Part shown: positions 42,952 to 51,952 of the stretch, in pieces
How positions within the stretch are numbered: the first letter of the stretch is position 1
Layout: each line of letters starts with the position of its first letter
DNA from: Neobacillus novalis NBRC 102450
GTDB taxonomy: Bacteria > Bacillota > Bacilli > Bacillales > Cytobacillaceae
Assembly: GCF_001591805.1 (NCBI RefSeq)
Contig: NZ_BCVP01000028.1
Location: 1-64,000, forward strand
DNA: 64,000 nucleotides
Reading direction: 5' to 3'
Notes under the pieces: generated by a model
The model's database searches: none
What the model saw: only the letters and a program-made list of their open reading frames with translations
Told to the model about the DNA's origin: nothing
Program-made: the position numbers and the translations under genes

Positions 42952-43863
42952 ATGGCAAATGAATTGAGATTATCAAAAAAAGATCGTATTTCTGTTTGGT
43001 GGCGGTCCACATTCATTCAAGGTTCTTGGAACTATGAACGTATGCAAAACGGTGGTTGGGCATATACGATGATTCCCGCAATCAAACGATTATATAAAAC
43101 GAAAGAAGATCGTGCTGCGGCACTAAAACGTCATTTAGAATTCTTTAATACTCACCCATATGTAGCTTCACCTATTATTGGTGTAACTTTAGCGCTTGAA
43201 GAAGAACGTGCAAATGGTGCGCCGGTTGACGACACAGCCATTCAAGGGGTTAAAGTCGGTATGATGGGGCCATTAGCAGGTATCGGAGATCCGGTTTTCT
43301 GGTTCACGGTTAGACCAATCCTTGGTGCATTAGGCGCTTCTCTTGCATTGACCGGTAACATCCTTGGGCCGATTATTTTCTTCGTTTTATGGAATCTCAT
43401 TCGTATGGGATTCACGTGGTATACGCAAGAATTTGGTTACAAAGCTGGTTCTAAAATTACTGACGACTTATCTGGCGGAATACTTCAAGATATTACCAAG
43501 GGTGCATCCATTCTGGGTATGTTCATCCTTGGTGCATTAGTTAACCGGTGGGTATCTGTACAATTTGCGCCAGTTGTATCCGAAGTTAAACTTTCCAAAG
43601 GCGCTTATATTGATTGGGATAAATTACCTGCTGGGGCAGAAGGGATTAAAACTGCTTTACAACAGCAAGCTAGTGGTCTTTCATTAGAACCTGTTAAAGT
43701 AACTACGTTACAAGCCAACTTGGACAGCTTAATTCCTGGTTTAGCCGGATTGCTTATCACATTCCTTTGCATGTGGCTTCTTAAGAAGAAAGTTTCTCCA
43801 ATCGTTATGATTCTTGGATTGTTCGTGGTTGGTATCGTCTTCCACTTAATACACTTAATGTAA
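42952..43863 (+). CDS. Mannose-family PTS EIID membrane subunit (ManZ type)
   Basis: A 303-aa protein with the EIID signature RSTFIQGSWNYERMQNGGWA and GVKVGMMGPLAGIGDPVFWF. It is the partner of EIIC. The ATG at 42952 has AAGGAGGAGG upstream; an in-frame ATA at 42919 is not a start. A hairpin with a short T tract follows. Confidence 0.94.
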   Translation: MANELRLSKKDRISVWWRSTFIQGSWNYERMQNGGWAYTMIPAIKRLYKTKEDRAAALKRHLEFFNTHPYVASPIIGVTLALEEERANGAPVDDTAIQGVKVGMMGPLAGIGDPVFWFTVRPILGALGASLALTGNILGPIIFFVLWNLIRMGFTWYTQEFGYKAGSKITDDLSGGILQDITKGASILGMFILGALVNRWVSVQFAPVVSEVKLSKGAYIDWDKLPAGAEGIKTALQQQASGLSLEPVKVTTLQANLDSLIPGLAGLLITFLCMWLLKKKVSPIVMILGLFVVGIVFHLIHLM

Positions 43864-43878
43864 TAATAAAATAGAGCA

Positions 43879-43911
43879 GCACCTCCTGTTATAATAATCG
43901 GAGGTGCTTTT
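43879..43911 (+). terminator. Terminator of the PTS operon
   Basis: GCACCTCC and GGAGGTGC pair around a 12-nt loop, followed by TTTTC. The weak T tract may allow read-through into the next gene. Confidence 0.6.
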
Positions 43912-43944
43912 CATATAAAAATAAATATTTTTTAGGAGGCAGCC

Positions 43945-44961
43945 ATGCTTACTATTGGTTATATTGGAAATGGAAAAAGCACGAACAGATATCATCTGCC
44001 GTTCGTACTGCAAAGAGAGAATATAAAGGTAAAAACTATTTATCAAAGAAATCCTAAGCATGAAAGTTGGGAAAGGATTGCAGGGGTTAATTATACTTCT
44101 GATTTAGATAAACTATTACATGACAAGGACATTCAACTAATAGTTGTTTGCACAAGAACTGACAGTCATTACGAATACACAAAATTAGTATTAGAGCATA
44201 ATAAGCACTGTTTGGTTGAAAAGCCTTTTATGGAAACCTCAGAACAGGCAAAAGAAATATTTGCAATGGCAAGCAAGAAAGGATTAATTGTCCAGGCATA
44301 TCAAAACAGGCGTTTTGATAGTGACTTTTTAACCGTTCAAAAAGTCATCGAAGAAGGGAAACTAGGGAACTTGCTGGAAGTGGAAATGCATTATGACTAT
44401 TATCGTCCCGAAGTACCAGAGTCTGCTCATTCCTTTAATCCCGCAGAGTCATTTTTATATGGACATGGCTGTCATACACTGGATCAGGTTATCAGCTACT
44501 TTGGCAAGCCGGAACATATTCATTATGATGTAAGGCAATTATTAGGCCAAGGAAGAATGAATGATTATTTTGATTTAGATTTATATTATGGTGAGTTAAA
44601 AGTATCTGTAAAATCCAGTTATTTTAGACTTAAAGAAAGACCTAGCTTTGTCGTCTATGGAAAAAAGGGATGCTTTGTGAAATATTCCAAAGATCGTCAG
44701 GAAGAACATTTAAAGTTATTTTATATGCCTGATAACAAAGACTTTGGGATAGATACAATAAACCATTATGGTGTACTCACATATATTGATGAAGAAGGTA
44801 CAATCCACGAAGAAACAGTGAAATCCGTAAATGGTGATTATGGAAGAGTATATGATGATTTATATGAAGCCATCATAAATGGTAATGATAAAACCATTAC
44901 AGATGAACAGACACTGCTGCAAATGGAAATATTAGAAACTGGGGTTAAAAATTTAAAGTAA
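43945..44961 (+). CDS. Gfo/Idh/MocA family oxidoreductase
   Basis: A 338-aa NAD(P)-dependent sugar or inositol dehydrogenase-like protein. The Rossmann part opens with IGYIGNGKSTNRYHLPF, and the family motif HCLVEKPF lies at about residues 91-98. The C-terminal domain begins near residue 125 and contains HGCHTLDQVISYFG. TAGGAGGCAG precedes the ATG. Following a PTS operon it may act on the imported sugar phosphate, or on an unrelated sugar. Confidence 0.88.
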   Translation: MLTIGYIGNGKSTNRYHLPFVLQRENIKVKTIYQRNPKHESWERIAGVNYTSDLDKLLHDKDIQLIVVCTRTDSHYEYTKLVLEHNKHCLVEKPFMETSEQAKEIFAMASKKGLIVQAYQNRRFDSDFLTVQKVIEEGKLGNLLEVEMHYDYYRPEVPESAHSFNPAESFLYGHGCHTLDQVISYFGKPEHIHYDVRQLLGQGRMNDYFDLDLYYGELKVSVKSSYFRLKERPSFVVYGKKGCFVKYSKDRQEEHLKLFYMPDNKDFGIDTINHYGVLTYIDEEGTIHEETVKSVNGDYGRVYDDLYEAIINGNDKTITDEQTLLQMEILETGVKNLK

Positions 44962-44972
44962 AATGAAAGAAA

Positions 44973-45010
44973 GGTCTTTCATCCTGAATGGATGAAGACC
45001 TTTTATTTTG
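44973..45010. terminator. Bidirectional terminator
   Basis: AAAGGTCTTTCATCC and GGATGAAGACCTTTT pair across TGAAT. It lies between convergent genes. Confidence 0.85.
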
Positions 45011-45012
45011 CC

Positions 45013-46407
45013 TTATTCAGAGGCTAATGCCTTATCTTTCGTTAGTAAATATGGTCTATAATAACCAACGGTGTTTGATAGAGGGAGTACTTCTTCCGAT
45101 AGATTGATATTTAACTGTTCTTGAATGTAATTTCTTCGTTTTTGAATTCTCTTCCATAATTGTGGGTATTCGTCTTTTAGCTTATTTCTTAATTCTTCAT
45201 TTGCAAGAGCAATGGTATCTTCTGCACTAACACCAGCATAGCCTTCAATGGAAGGGATAATGTCAATTTGAAAAATCATGCCGCTTTTAAGTTCTTCAAT
45301 TGAATCTGGGTATATTGGTGAAGACATCCATTCTTCATCGGAAACAAGATGTCCGGGGTTTAAATGCCAATTGTACTTTTCTTTCGGATAGATCCCTTCA
45401 ATTACCTCGTAAAAAGTTCCACCATACATCCCTATTTTAATGTTCTCTAACCAATATACAACAGTCTGATAATAAGGAATTGCAACTTTATCTAAATAAT
45501 CCTTTTGAGTAGACGGGAGTTGTTCAATATTTTCAACAATAAACCCAGTTCTACTGGTCAGACCACCTTTATAGCCTGTGGTTAATGATATAGGATCCCC
45601 TACTTTGGTCCGTTTATTAGTAGGATAAACGTTTGCATATTCAAAACGCTTGCCAGTAGCCGCAATGGTAACCACATTATTTGCTTGCCCATCAGCATTC
45701 AGAATATCTCCTAAAAAGGATTCTTTAACACCTATATCAATCGCATTTAAAGCTTTTAGCATACAAGATGAAGCAAGGTTTGCCCCATATTCATAATGAG
45801 CAATTTCATTAGGATTATTTGTTGTCCTAACCCCAATGTCTCCTCCTATAAATATGTAAGAGGCATTGACAATCTTTGCATGATCATGCTTTGCATTTTG
45901 TAATGCCTCAACAATAAAATGAGGAATGTCAAATAGCGTATCGTTAGCTTGTGCTTTTGAAGTAAACATTTTCCAGCCGACAAGGCCAATCTTTTGACTC
46001 GTTGAGAAATTAATTTGATCCAATATACCTTCTAATGGATGATCATCGTTCATCGGTTGATTAGGCAAAGAAAAAAGTGAAAAAGGATAAACAGTACCCA
46101 TTGTACGAGCATATTTTGCCATTTTTAGATTTTCATTCCCCAAAATATATGAACATTCTCCATTGTTTTTCATTACAAAAAGAGCTTCTTCAAATCTTGG
46201 AATAAAACCCGTCAAGTATTCAAAATTACTTCCGTGTTCTTTATCAGCGTATATCACCAATACATCAAACTCTTCTTGTTTCATCAATTGAAGAAGTTTT
46301 TCTTTTCTTTCGTTGATCGTCTCATCCGTTAAGTAAACGGGAGAAACATTTTCTTCAATTTCAGGCTGTTCTATTTCCTTCAATAGTACTTGTTTCTTCA
46401 TTGTCAT
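45013..46407 (-). CDS. M24-fold (creatinase/aminopeptidase P-like) protein, metal site altered
   Basis: A 464-aa protein with an N-terminal creatinase-like domain (ERKEKLLQLMKQEEFDVLVI) and a C-terminal pita-bread fold (NPGHLVS, SAEDTIALANEEL). In M24 aminopeptidases two aspartates bind metal in LVDAG and ADITRT; here these read LTTG and LTSRT, and the first glutamate is an aspartate (FQIDI). It is probably not a classical metallopeptidase; creatinase also works without metal. AGGAG suits the ATG at 46407. The DeoR gene lies just upstream on the same strand. Confidence 0.75.
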   Translation of the reverse strand: MTMKKQVLLKEIEQPEIEENVSPVYLTDETINERKEKLLQLMKQEEFDVLVIYADKEHGSNFEYLTGFIPRFEEALFVMKNNGECSYILGNENLKMAKYARTMGTVYPFSLFSLPNQPMNDDHPLEGILDQINFSTSQKIGLVGWKMFTSKAQANDTLFDIPHFIVEALQNAKHDHAKIVNASYIFIGGDIGVRTTNNPNEIAHYEYGANLASSCMLKALNAIDIGVKESFLGDILNADGQANNVVTIAATGKRFEYANVYPTNKRTKVGDPISLTTGYKGGLTSRTGFIVENIEQLPSTQKDYLDKVAIPYYQTVVYWLENIKIGMYGGTFYEVIEGIYPKEKYNWHLNPGHLVSDEEWMSSPIYPDSIEELKSGMIFQIDIIPSIEGYAGVSAEDTIALANEELRNKLKDEYPQLWKRIQKRRNYIQEQLNINLSEEVLPLSNTVGYYRPYLLTKDKALASE

Positions 46408-46431
46408 AAACATATTCTCCTATTCTTTTCA

Positions 46432-47193
46432 TCATTCTTCGGTAACTACAAGATCTACGTTATTTTGAGCTAAAGACTCCACAAATTTCTGCTCCGGCAT
46501 CTTATTAGTAACCAATATATCAATTTCATCGAGGGAACATATTTTGAAATACCCCGTTGTATCAATTTTTGTATGATCTGCTAAAGCAATTACCGTGTTC
46601 CCTCTTTGAACCATTGCCCGTTTAACCAACCCTTCCTCCTCTGTATGAATAAACAAGCCCTTTTCAGAAATTGCAAAAACCCCTAATAATGTATAGTCAA
46701 CACTATATTGTCTGATTTTATCCACCGTATCTGCCCCATATAAAAACAACTGTTCAATATTAAGTTTGCCAGGAAGAACTGAAACAGTTGTCCTTTCATT
46801 CTTAGAAAGAAGAATAGCATGTGTAAGAGAGTTGGTAATCCCTTTCAAACTCTTCCCGTTTAATTTAGGAATAACAGCTTCCACTGTTGTGGACGAATCA
46901 AAAATAACGGATGAATGATCTTTGACTATTTTAGCAGTCTTCTCTGCAATTTTTTCCTTAATAGTGTTTTCCTGATTTGCTCTTTCTGAGTAATTTAAAA
47001 TAAGAGCCTCTTTACTAGCTAACACTGCTCCTCCATGTATTCTTCTAATAACATTCTTTTTTTCTAGTTTAATTAAGTCTCTTCTTATCGTATCTTTTGA
47101 AACTCCAAGTGTTTCAGCAAGACTTTCAATTGTCACACTAATATTTTCTTCAATAATTTTCTTTTCTTTTTCAAGTCTCTCTTCGATTAGCAT
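46432..47193 (-). CDS. DeoR/GlpR family transcriptional regulator
   Basis: A 253-aa repressor. The N-terminal winged helix contains SVTIESLAETLGVSKDTIRR, then DLIKLEKKNVIRRIHGGAVL (the DeoR signature). The C-terminal sugar-phosphate isomerase-like domain (SSVIFDSSTTVEAVIP, VALADHTK-like ALADHTKID) senses a phosphorylated ligand. It lies 24 nt upstream of the M24-fold gene on the same strand, so the two form an operon. Helically phased TTGCAA repeats upstream are probable operator sites. Confidence 0.9.
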   Translation of the reverse strand: MLIEERLEKEKKIIEENISVTIESLAETLGVSKDTIRRDLIKLEKKNVIRRIHGGAVLASKEALILNYSERANQENTIKEKIAEKTAKIVKDHSSVIFDSSTTVEAVIPKLNGKSLKGITNSLTHAILLSKNERTTVSVLPGKLNIEQLFLYGADTVDKIRQYSVDYTLLGVFAISEKGLFIHTEEEGLVKRAMVQRGNTVIALADHTKIDTTGYFKICSLDEIDILVTNKMPEQKFVESLAQNNVDLVVTEE

Positions 47194-47225
47194 AAAACAA
47201 CTCCCTGTGTATAGAATAATCTACA

Positions 47226-47291
47226 TTGCAATAAGGTGCAATTTTTTGCAACTTTTTTATAATTATAAGATAATATTGCAAAAGATTGCAA
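47226..47291. promoter_or_regulatory. Phased TTGCAA repeats upstream of the DeoR gene
   Basis: TTGCAA or GTGCAA starts at 47226, 47236, 47246, 47276 and 47286. All spacings are multiples of 10, so the sites face the same side of the helix. Direct repeats are common for DeoR-family operators. The array lies 33 nt upstream of the regulator start. Confidence 0.6.
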
Positions 47292-47492
47292 GGTGATTTA
47301 TGCTTTGATAACGGCAATGCAGTATGGAAAGAGTATAAAAAATTACACGGCTTACTCAGTTAACCGATAAGGTAAGTTTGAAATAATATATAAGATTAGA
47401 TATACTTGAATTGTAAGTAATTTTTAAATATCTTAGATATTTCTATAAAAATTAATGTCTAAGATTTATATAATTAGAAAGGTGGAAATAAA

Positions 47493-48092
47493 ATGAATAC
47501 GCTAGTAGCTCAAGAAAGGAAAAATTACAAAAAATCTACTTCGAAAAAATTGAGAAACGATGGGAAAATCCCTGCAATTGTTTATGGGAACAATATTGAT
47601 ACGGAATCTATTTCTATAAAAAATGCAGATTTATTAAAAGTGATGAGGGATGTTGGTAGGAATGGTATTTTATCTCTAAATCTTGATGGGAAATCAAAAA
47701 ATGTAATGTTAAGAGATTATCAGAATGACCCTGTAACTAGGGAGATACTTCATGTGGATTTTCTTCAAGTTGATAAGCATACTGAAATCAATGCAAAAGT
47801 GAGTGTTATTCTAAAGGGAACATCTAAAGGTGAGAAAGTCGGAGGAATTGCTAAACAATATCTTCACGAATTGGATATCACAGCAAAAGCAAATGATATT
47901 CCAAATGAAATTGAAATTGACATCACTGATTTTGAAATCGGCCATGCCGTAAAAGTAGCAGATATTAAAAAAGATTATAGTAACTGTTCGATCAACCATG
48001 AGGATGATGAAACTATAGCGATGATCGACTATGTAAAACCTGAAACAGAGGAAGCTGAGGATACGAGTAAACTTGAAGCCTCGGGTGTTTAA
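47493..48092 (+). CDS. rplY: Ribosomal protein bL25, Ctc (TL5) type
   Basis: A 199-aa protein with the 5S-rRNA-binding bL25 domain at residues about 1-90 (RKNYKKSTSKKLRNDGKIPA, VMLRDYQNDPVTREILHVDF) and the C-terminal Ctc domain. B. subtilis ctc is a general-stress gene; no clear sigma-B promoter is seen here. AGAAAGGTGG precedes the ATG. Its place beside PTS/DeoR genes, away from the usual spoVC region, suggests an extra or relocated copy. Confidence 0.88.
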   Translation: MNTLVAQERKNYKKSTSKKLRNDGKIPAIVYGNNIDTESISIKNADLLKVMRDVGRNGILSLNLDGKSKNVMLRDYQNDPVTREILHVDFLQVDKHTEINAKVSVILKGTSKGEKVGGIAKQYLHELDITAKANDIPNEIEIDITDFEIGHAVKVADIKKDYSNCSINHEDDETIAMIDYVKPETEEAEDTSKLEASGV

Positions 48093-48302
48093 TCCTATCA
48101 CATTAGTACTTTAATGTGGTAAAATACTAATGAAGAGAACAACAATTCTTATTAGTACAACACTTAGTATCTTATAGTAAATGCTCTACCAGGCTAAGTT
48201 ACTATTAGACTTTTAATACTCGATGTCTTTTACCGTTTTTAAGTATAAACAAAACTAATAATTATTTCAATACTTTTTAAGCAAAAATTTATCTTCAATC
48301 AG
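48093..48302. other. Gene-free AT-rich stretch
   Basis: No frame with a ribosome site. ATTAGTAC occurs at 48103 and 48152. Nothing else recognisable. Confidence 0.35.
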
Positions 48303-48350
48303 TTCTATAGCGGAAGCATTTATTGCCTTCTGCTATAGACTTTTTTAGCT
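48303..48350 (+). terminator. Terminator
   Basis: TCTATAGCGGAAG pairs with CTTCTGCTATAGA (one mismatch), followed by a T run. Confidence 0.75.
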
Positions 48351-48410
48351 TCAGACAATTCCTATCAAATCCCAATCATAAGTATGCAGGGTAGAGTCCA
48401 ATAAGTGTAC

Positions 48411-48441
48411 AAAAAAAGTAGCTCATTAAGCTACTTTTTTA
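48411..48441. terminator. Bidirectional terminator of the OYE gene
   Basis: AAAAAGTAGCT and AGCTACTTTTT pair perfectly across CATTA, 19 nt past the OYE stop codon on the minus strand. Confidence 0.85.
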
Positions 48442-48459
48442 AATGATACACAAGTTAAT

Positions 48460-49590
48460 TTATCGCTCAATGGGAAACCAACCTTCAACCTCTAAAATCA
48501 ATTTCCATAAAGGAGTTGGAATGACAGCATGGTGCTGTTCGTTTTGTTTTAACTGTTGAGAAACCGTTCCTTCTTTATGATTCTGTACTTTTTCAACCCA
48601 ATGCGGATCAACAATTAGCGCTCTTCCAATCGCCGCAAAATCTGTTTTTCCTTTTTCTAATAGGAGTGCTGCATCATCAGATGTATGGATACTACCTACA
48701 CCAATTAACGGTACACGCCCGTTAATATATTCAGCAATTAATTCGGTACGTGATTTTTCACTCACAATACCTCGACGTGGTTTTGCCCAAGCATCTGTTG
48801 TTGCGATATGAAGATAATCAATATCTGCCTGGATTAATTCATCAATTAAAGAAAACGTTTCTTTCATTGTAATGCCCGGTGTTTCCGGCTCTTCTGGTGA
48901 AAAACGATAGCCAATTAAAAACGGTTTTTTGGCATGTTCCTGAATTACTTTTTTAACTTCTGCGATAAGTTTAAATGGGAAGAGGAACGGATTTTCAAAT
49001 TCGTCCTTTCGTTTATTTGAATGGGGTGAAATAAATTGTTGAATTAAGTAACCACTTGCCCCATGTAATTCAACACCATCAAACCCAGCTTCGATAGCTC
49101 GACGTGTTGCCTCACCAAAATCAGCAATAATATCGTATACCTCTTCAGTCGTTAATGCTCGTGGTGCTTGTTTAATGCTATAAAATCCACGGTCTTCAAG
49201 TGGAGCAATGGCACTAGCACTTACGGTTTCCTCATTTGGAATAAGTCTTGGCACGGCTAAACGTCCGCCATGATAAAGTTGAACGACTCCTTTAGCACCG
49301 CCAGAATGAATCACATCGACTAATTTGGAAAGACCTTCAATTGTACCATCATGATCAATGCCCATTTGCCCATCGAAACCTTTCCCATTTTTCGAAACAT
49401 ATGCACATGCCGTAATAATCGTACCGACACCATTTGCACGTTCTCTGTAATAATTAAGTTCTTCCTGTGATACATAGTCATTCTCGTCAGCAGAAAAAGT
49501 TGTCATTGGCGCCATCATGAGACGATTTTTTACATGGACACCACTTTTAAATGTATAATCTCGAAATAATTTTTGATAGTTATCCTTCAT
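48460..49590 (-). CDS. Old-yellow-enzyme family NAD(P)H:flavin oxidoreductase
   Basis: A 376-aa FMN-dependent TIM barrel. RLMMAPMTTF at the N-terminus, DGVELHGASGYLIQQFISPH with HSNKR in the middle and GVGSIHTSDDA toward the end are OYE signatures. Members reduce activated C=C bonds of enones, nitro compounds or dienoyl-CoA. It lies 41 nt downstream of the IclR gene in the same direction, so it is probably in its operon. Confidence 0.9.
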   Translation of the reverse strand: MKDNYQKLFRDYTFKSGVHVKNRLMMAPMTTFSADENDYVSQEELNYYRERANGVGTIITACAYVSKNGKGFDGQMGIDHDGTIEGLSKLVDVIHSGGAKGVVQLYHGGRLAVPRLIPNEETVSASAIAPLEDRGFYSIKQAPRALTTEEVYDIIADFGEATRRAIEAGFDGVELHGASGYLIQQFISPHSNKRKDEFENPFLFPFKLIAEVKKVIQEHAKKPFLIGYRFSPEEPETPGITMKETFSLIDELIQADIDYLHIATTDAWAKPRRGIVSEKSRTELIAEYINGRVPLIGVGSIHTSDDAALLLEKGKTDFAAIGRALIVDPHWVEKVQNHKEGTVSQQLKQNEQHHAVIPTPLWKLILEVEGWFPIER

Positions 49591-49631
49591 TTAAATTCTC
49601 CTTTAATGAATTCCTCTTTTAAGCTTCATAA

Positions 49632-50387
49632 TTAATGAATAGTTTCTAAAGCTTCGATTTCCTTTGTAATGGCTTCGCTACCTGTATTTAACTTTTGGGC
49701 AATATATTTTATATTGCCGCGTGAAATTTGTTCTGCAGGTGCTGCAATAGCTAATGCAGCAATTACTTTTTTATGACGAAATACTGGAACGGCTACACAA
49801 CGGATACCGACGATCCGTTCCTCATCATCAAATGCATAGCCTTCTTGACGAATTACCTTTAAATGATAATGGAATAGTTGAGAGTCTTGGAACGTATTTT
49901 CCGTCGCAGGTTCGAGTGACATTTTACTGAATAAAGGCGCTAACAGTTCTTCATCTAAATGGGCCAAAATGACTTTTCCTAAAGCCGATTGATGTAACTT
50001 TGAACGATTTCCGATTTCTTCGTCAGCTGACTTTTTAAATGGAGCATGTAATACCTGAGTCATGACAAGATCGGTATCATCCACTTTGCCTAAATAGGTA
50101 CTCATTTGTAAATTTTGTGCTGCTTGATGGATGGAATGTAATGAGGCCCAATCCTTTTCGGAGCGTTTTTCAAAATTGTCACCAAACATTTTATGATTAA
50201 TAAAATATTGAGTTTGAATTTTATAGATATAATTCATCTCTTCTAACGTTGTTAATAATCGAAATGCCGTAGATTTACTTAGGTTGAGTTGATTCATCAC
50301 TTCTCTCAACGTAATCCCTCGATATTGTTTGACTAATTCTAAAACGAGAAGTCCTTTTTTCAGTGTTGATACTTCATTGTTTGCCAT
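49632..50387 (-). CDS. IclR family transcriptional regulator
   Basis: A 251-aa regulator. The N-terminal winged helix reads LREVMNQLNLSKSTAFRLLT, then TLEEMNYIYK; the C-terminal GAF-like effector domain includes LHQSALGKVILAHL and GIRCVAVPVF. GAGGTGAG precedes the ATG. It faces an aldo-keto reductase gene across 278 nt that carry two copies of GTTTCA-N5-TGAAAC. It probably controls itself, the OYE gene and the reductase. Confidence 0.92.
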   Translation of the reverse strand: MANNEVSTLKKGLLVLELVKQYRGITLREVMNQLNLSKSTAFRLLTTLEEMNYIYKIQTQYFINHKMFGDNFEKRSEKDWASLHSIHQAAQNLQMSTYLGKVDDTDLVMTQVLHAPFKKSADEEIGNRSKLHQSALGKVILAHLDEELLAPLFSKMSLEPATENTFQDSQLFHYHLKVIRQEGYAFDDEERIVGIRCVAVPVFRHKKVIAALAIAAPAEQISRGNIKYIAQKLNTGSEAITKEIEALETIH

Positions 50388-50451
50388 TTGCTCACCTCAT
50401 CTTCTACTAGTATAGATTCTTATACTTATTGTCTCAAAATATGTAGAAGGA

Positions 50452-50468
50452 GTTTCATTATTTGAAAC
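50452..50468. promoter_or_regulatory. IclR operator candidate 1
   Basis: GTTTCA-TTATT-TGAAAC, a perfect 6-bp dyad with 5-nt spacer, 65 nt upstream of the iclR start. Size and symmetry fit IclR-family sites. Confidence 0.6.
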
Positions 50469-50575
50469 TTTCAAGATGGTAAATAAATATAAGCACGTTA
50501 TTTTAATGATTGGTGGCAATAAAGGTAGTGGGGTTTTTTCGAATTTCGGAGAGAATAGGATACTCATTAAAGAAA

Positions 50576-50592
50576 GTTTCAATAAATGAAAC
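50576..50592. promoter_or_regulatory. IclR operator candidate 2
   Basis: GTTTCA-ATAAA-TGAAAC, same arms as the copy at 50452, 74 nt upstream of the aldo-keto reductase start. Confidence 0.6.
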
Positions 50593-50665
50593 TTGAACGA
50601 AATAATTTGTAGATTTTATTTTTGGTCATTATGATAAGGCTAATGAATGATAGGGGGAAAAAGAC

Positions 50666-51607
50666 ATGAAATATACAACATTAAAAAATACAGAACTTAA
50701 AGTATCAGAGATTGGACTTGGCACCAATGCAGTTGGCGGGCATAATTTGTTTCAAAATTTAAATGAAGCGGATGGAATAGACTTTGTAAGAGCAGCATTG
50801 AACAATGGGGTAAACTTTATTGATACAGCAGATATTTATGGTCTTGGACGTTCCGAAGAATTAGTAGGTGAAGTATTAAAAGAATTTAAACGAGATGACT
50901 TTGTGATTGCAACAAAGGGAGCGCAACATTGGTTCCGCGATGGTTCTGTAAAAACGGACAATCGTCCTGAATATTTTCGAGAAGCAGTTGAAAAGAGTTT
51001 ACAACGGTTACAACTAGACTATGTGGACCTGTATTATTTACACTTCCCAGACAATGAAACACCTTTTGCAGAATCAATTGGTGAATTAGCTCGTTTAAAA
51101 GAAGAAGGAAAAATTCGTGCAATTGGGATTTCAAACGTTTCAATTGAACAATTAAAAGAGGCGAACGCTCATGGTGAAATTTCCGTCTTACAATCACCAT
51201 ATAATATGTTAGATCGTTCAGCCCAGGCAGAGGTATTGCCATATTGTGTTGAAAATAATATTTCCTTTATTCCATATGGTCCATTAGCATTTGGATTACT
51301 AGGCGGGGGTTTCACAAAAGACTCTAAGTTAGATTCACAGGATTGGCGAAATTCTCTTCCTTTATTTCAAGGTGAGCAATTTCACCGAACACTTGAAGTA
51401 GTGGACAAATTGAAAGAAATTGCTGCTCAAAAGGAAACGTCTCTTCCTAATTTAGCGCTAGCTTGGTTACTTGCTCAAGCAGGTGTTGATGCAGTTATTC
51501 CGGGAGGAAAAAGGAAAGAGCGCATACTTGAAAACATTCATGCGAGTGAAATTATTTTTTCAAAGGAAGAATTAAATCGTATTAACGATATTCTAAGTAA
51601 CAACTAA
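50666..51607 (+). CDS. Aldo/keto reductase
   Basis: A 313-aa NADPH-dependent TIM-barrel reductase. NFIDTADIYGLGRSEELVGE contains the catalytic Asp/Tyr; Lys is in FVIATKG; GISNVS and the C-terminal VIPGGKRKERILENI are conserved. AGGGGGAAAAAG precedes the ATG. It is divergent from the IclR-OYE operon and shares its operator. The substrate is unknown. Confidence 0.92.
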   Translation: MKYTTLKNTELKVSEIGLGTNAVGGHNLFQNLNEADGIDFVRAALNNGVNFIDTADIYGLGRSEELVGEVLKEFKRDDFVIATKGAQHWFRDGSVKTDNRPEYFREAVEKSLQRLQLDYVDLYYLHFPDNETPFAESIGELARLKEEGKIRAIGISNVSIEQLKEANAHGEISVLQSPYNMLDRSAQAEVLPYCVENNISFIPYGPLAFGLLGGGFTKDSKLDSQDWRNSLPLFQGEQFHRTLEVVDKLKEIAAQKETSLPNLALAWLLAQAGVDAVIPGGKRKERILENIHASEIIFSKEELNRINDILSNN

Positions 51608-51952
51608 TGTATTGGGTTTAACTCAGGTAAAATTCCTAAAAAGTGGCCGCCAAGGAATGATTTTTTAGTTATCACTCTGCTAATCAGATAGTTCTTTTGT
51701 TTTGCTAACGCAATCTCATGAGAAACAGTAAAATCCCGTTAAAGATGTTACAGGAAAAATTTAAAAAAACTCTGATTTATCTTACTCTTTGAACACGATG
51801 TTAACAGGATATGGGGTCCTCCGGCGCATTAAAGCTTTTAATTCAGTTGGAGGGACTGTCCCCAATGTCAATCCATGAATCAACTTATTTTTATATAGAA
51901 GATATTTGTTATAAAACAAATTGCTTGAAGTTAAACCAATTTATCGATATGC
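51608..51952. other. Gene-free stretch with integrase-arm-like and dispersed repeats
   Basis: TTTTGCTAACGCAATCTC ... GTTAAAGATGTTACA (51708-51751) resembles 19302-19344 beside the integrase remnant. ATTAAAGCTTTTAATTCAGT and GGGACTGTCCCCAATGTC (51818-51860) match the dispersed repeat at 17.0 kb. No gene is seen. Confidence 0.5.
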
